Below, piece by piece: positions 63,780-64,000 of a DNA stretch of 64,000 bases (position 1 is its first letter; every line of letters begins with the position of its first letter). Origin of the DNA: Bacteroidales bacterium. Lineage in GTDB: Bacteria; Bacteroidota; Bacteroidia; Bacteroidales; UBA932. The notes below the pieces were generated by a model. That model was not told the DNA's origin, searched no databases, and was given only the letters and a program-made list of their open reading frames with translations. A program made the position numbers and the translations under genes. The stretch spans positions 124,001 through 188,000 of the forward strand of contig JAFZUX010000007.1 in the NCBI GenBank assembly GCA_017618115.1, written 5' to 3'.

Positions 63780-64000
63780 TTATATTTTCTTATTAGCGGC
63801 CGTCAGCCATTCTATCTCTATCCCCCGTCTTTCCATTCCGCGGAGCCAGGTCATCTGCCTCTTTGCAAACTGATGGATGGCTATTGCCAGATGCTCCTTC
63901 ATATAGTCAAAATCTATCTCCCCGGTCAGATACTGAGTGATGAACTTGTACTCCAGTCCGTAGTAGATTAAATCCTCCGCCTTAATTCCTCTATCCAGGA
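63780..64000 (-). CDS. miaA: tRNA dimethylallyltransferase, C-terminal part (5' truncated by window edge)
   Basis: The last 72 residues before the stop at 63780 are present; the gene continues beyond the window end. The sequence YGLEYKFITQYLTGEI followed by AIAIHQFAKRQMTWLRGMER is the diagnostic end of MiaA, which adds a dimethylallyl group to A37 of tRNAs reading U-starting codons. Co-directional with, and five bases ahead of, the SGNH hydrolase. Confidence 0.93.
   Translation of the reverse strand, partial: LDRGIKAEDLIYYGLEYKFITQYLTGEIDFDYMKEHLAIAIHQFAKRQMTWLRGMERRGIEIEWLTAANKKI

Noticed and set aside
1-64000. rRNA, tRNA, CRISPR, insertion sequence, prophage or toxin-antitoxin genes
   Set aside because: No cloverleaf with CCA-type end, no repeat-spacer array, no transposase or integrase motif and no terminal repeats were recognised.

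Overview
The window looks like chromosomal DNA of a member of the Bacteroidota, most likely an uncultured gut- or rumen-type Bacteroidales. The evidence is consistent: repeated TAnnTTTG (-7) promoter boxes, often with TTG/TTTG about 20 bases upstream; few Shine-Dalgarno sequences; an S46 dipeptidyl-peptidase, GldH, RicT-like PSP1 protein, PspC/PadR cassette, FatA-type thioesterase, fimbrillin-like lipoproteins and GLUG/Listeria-Bacteroides repeat surface proteins. The genus cannot be fixed from the sequence alone. There is no rRNA, tRNA, CRISPR, IS element or phage. Gene density is very high and no gene-free stretch exceeds 300 bases; the longest (62448-62604) carries a promoter and repeated operator-like motifs.

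Layout. 1-1349: 3' end of aspS, then rnhB. 1358-11758 (minus): a chain of S46 peptidase, Mrp, a previously unlisted 52-residue peptide, and three exported surface proteins. 11819-16688 (plus): glycerate kinase, a GTPase-degenerate EF-G2 paralogue, LolD, TrmN6. 16677-18461: lepA. 18567-22056 (plus): split transketolase, an ECF sigma factor, a one-TM protein and a Spy-like protein, closed by a strong terminator. 22123-27536 (minus): PspC-PadR-PspC, then SecG/TPR/LptE/sigma-54 activator, the two operons separated by a striking nested hairpin terminator. 27651-31434 (plus): kdsB, OmpA/TPR protein, glycosyltransferase. 31429-33517 (minus): pyrH-frr-thioesterase. 33615: lone sdhC. 34278-40590: hemW, coiled-coil protein, a two-gene membrane/DUF2007 unit, DUF3109 and an M16 homologue that has lost its catalytic motif. 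40713-48217 (plus): TPR protein, U32 protein, holB, RicT-like, gldH, trmB, M20 hydrolase. 48177-50105 (minus): trxA, OMP, polyprenyl synthetase. 50218-54594 (plus): kbl, lgt, rRNA methyltransferase, pgk.

54591-62447 (minus) is the most interesting part. Eight tightly packed genes encode a DUF47/PhoU-like protein, a membrane protein that reads as a signature-degenerate PiT phosphate transporter fused to a LuxR-type HTH, an OprO/OprP-type porin, a lamin-tail-domain lipoprotein, two CYTH-fold proteins, an SLC13-type anion transporter and MgtC. I infer a phosphate/oligophosphate (perhaps tripolyphosphate) sensing, uptake and hydrolysis system controlled by a transporter-derived sensor. The promoter region has 8-10 base motifs in inverted and direct arrangement that could be its operator. 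The window ends with an SGNH hydrolase and the 3' end of miaA.

Housekeeping functions (translation, envelope assembly, LPS, lipid and central metabolism) dominate elsewhere. Family names are from recognisable motifs; no database search was run.
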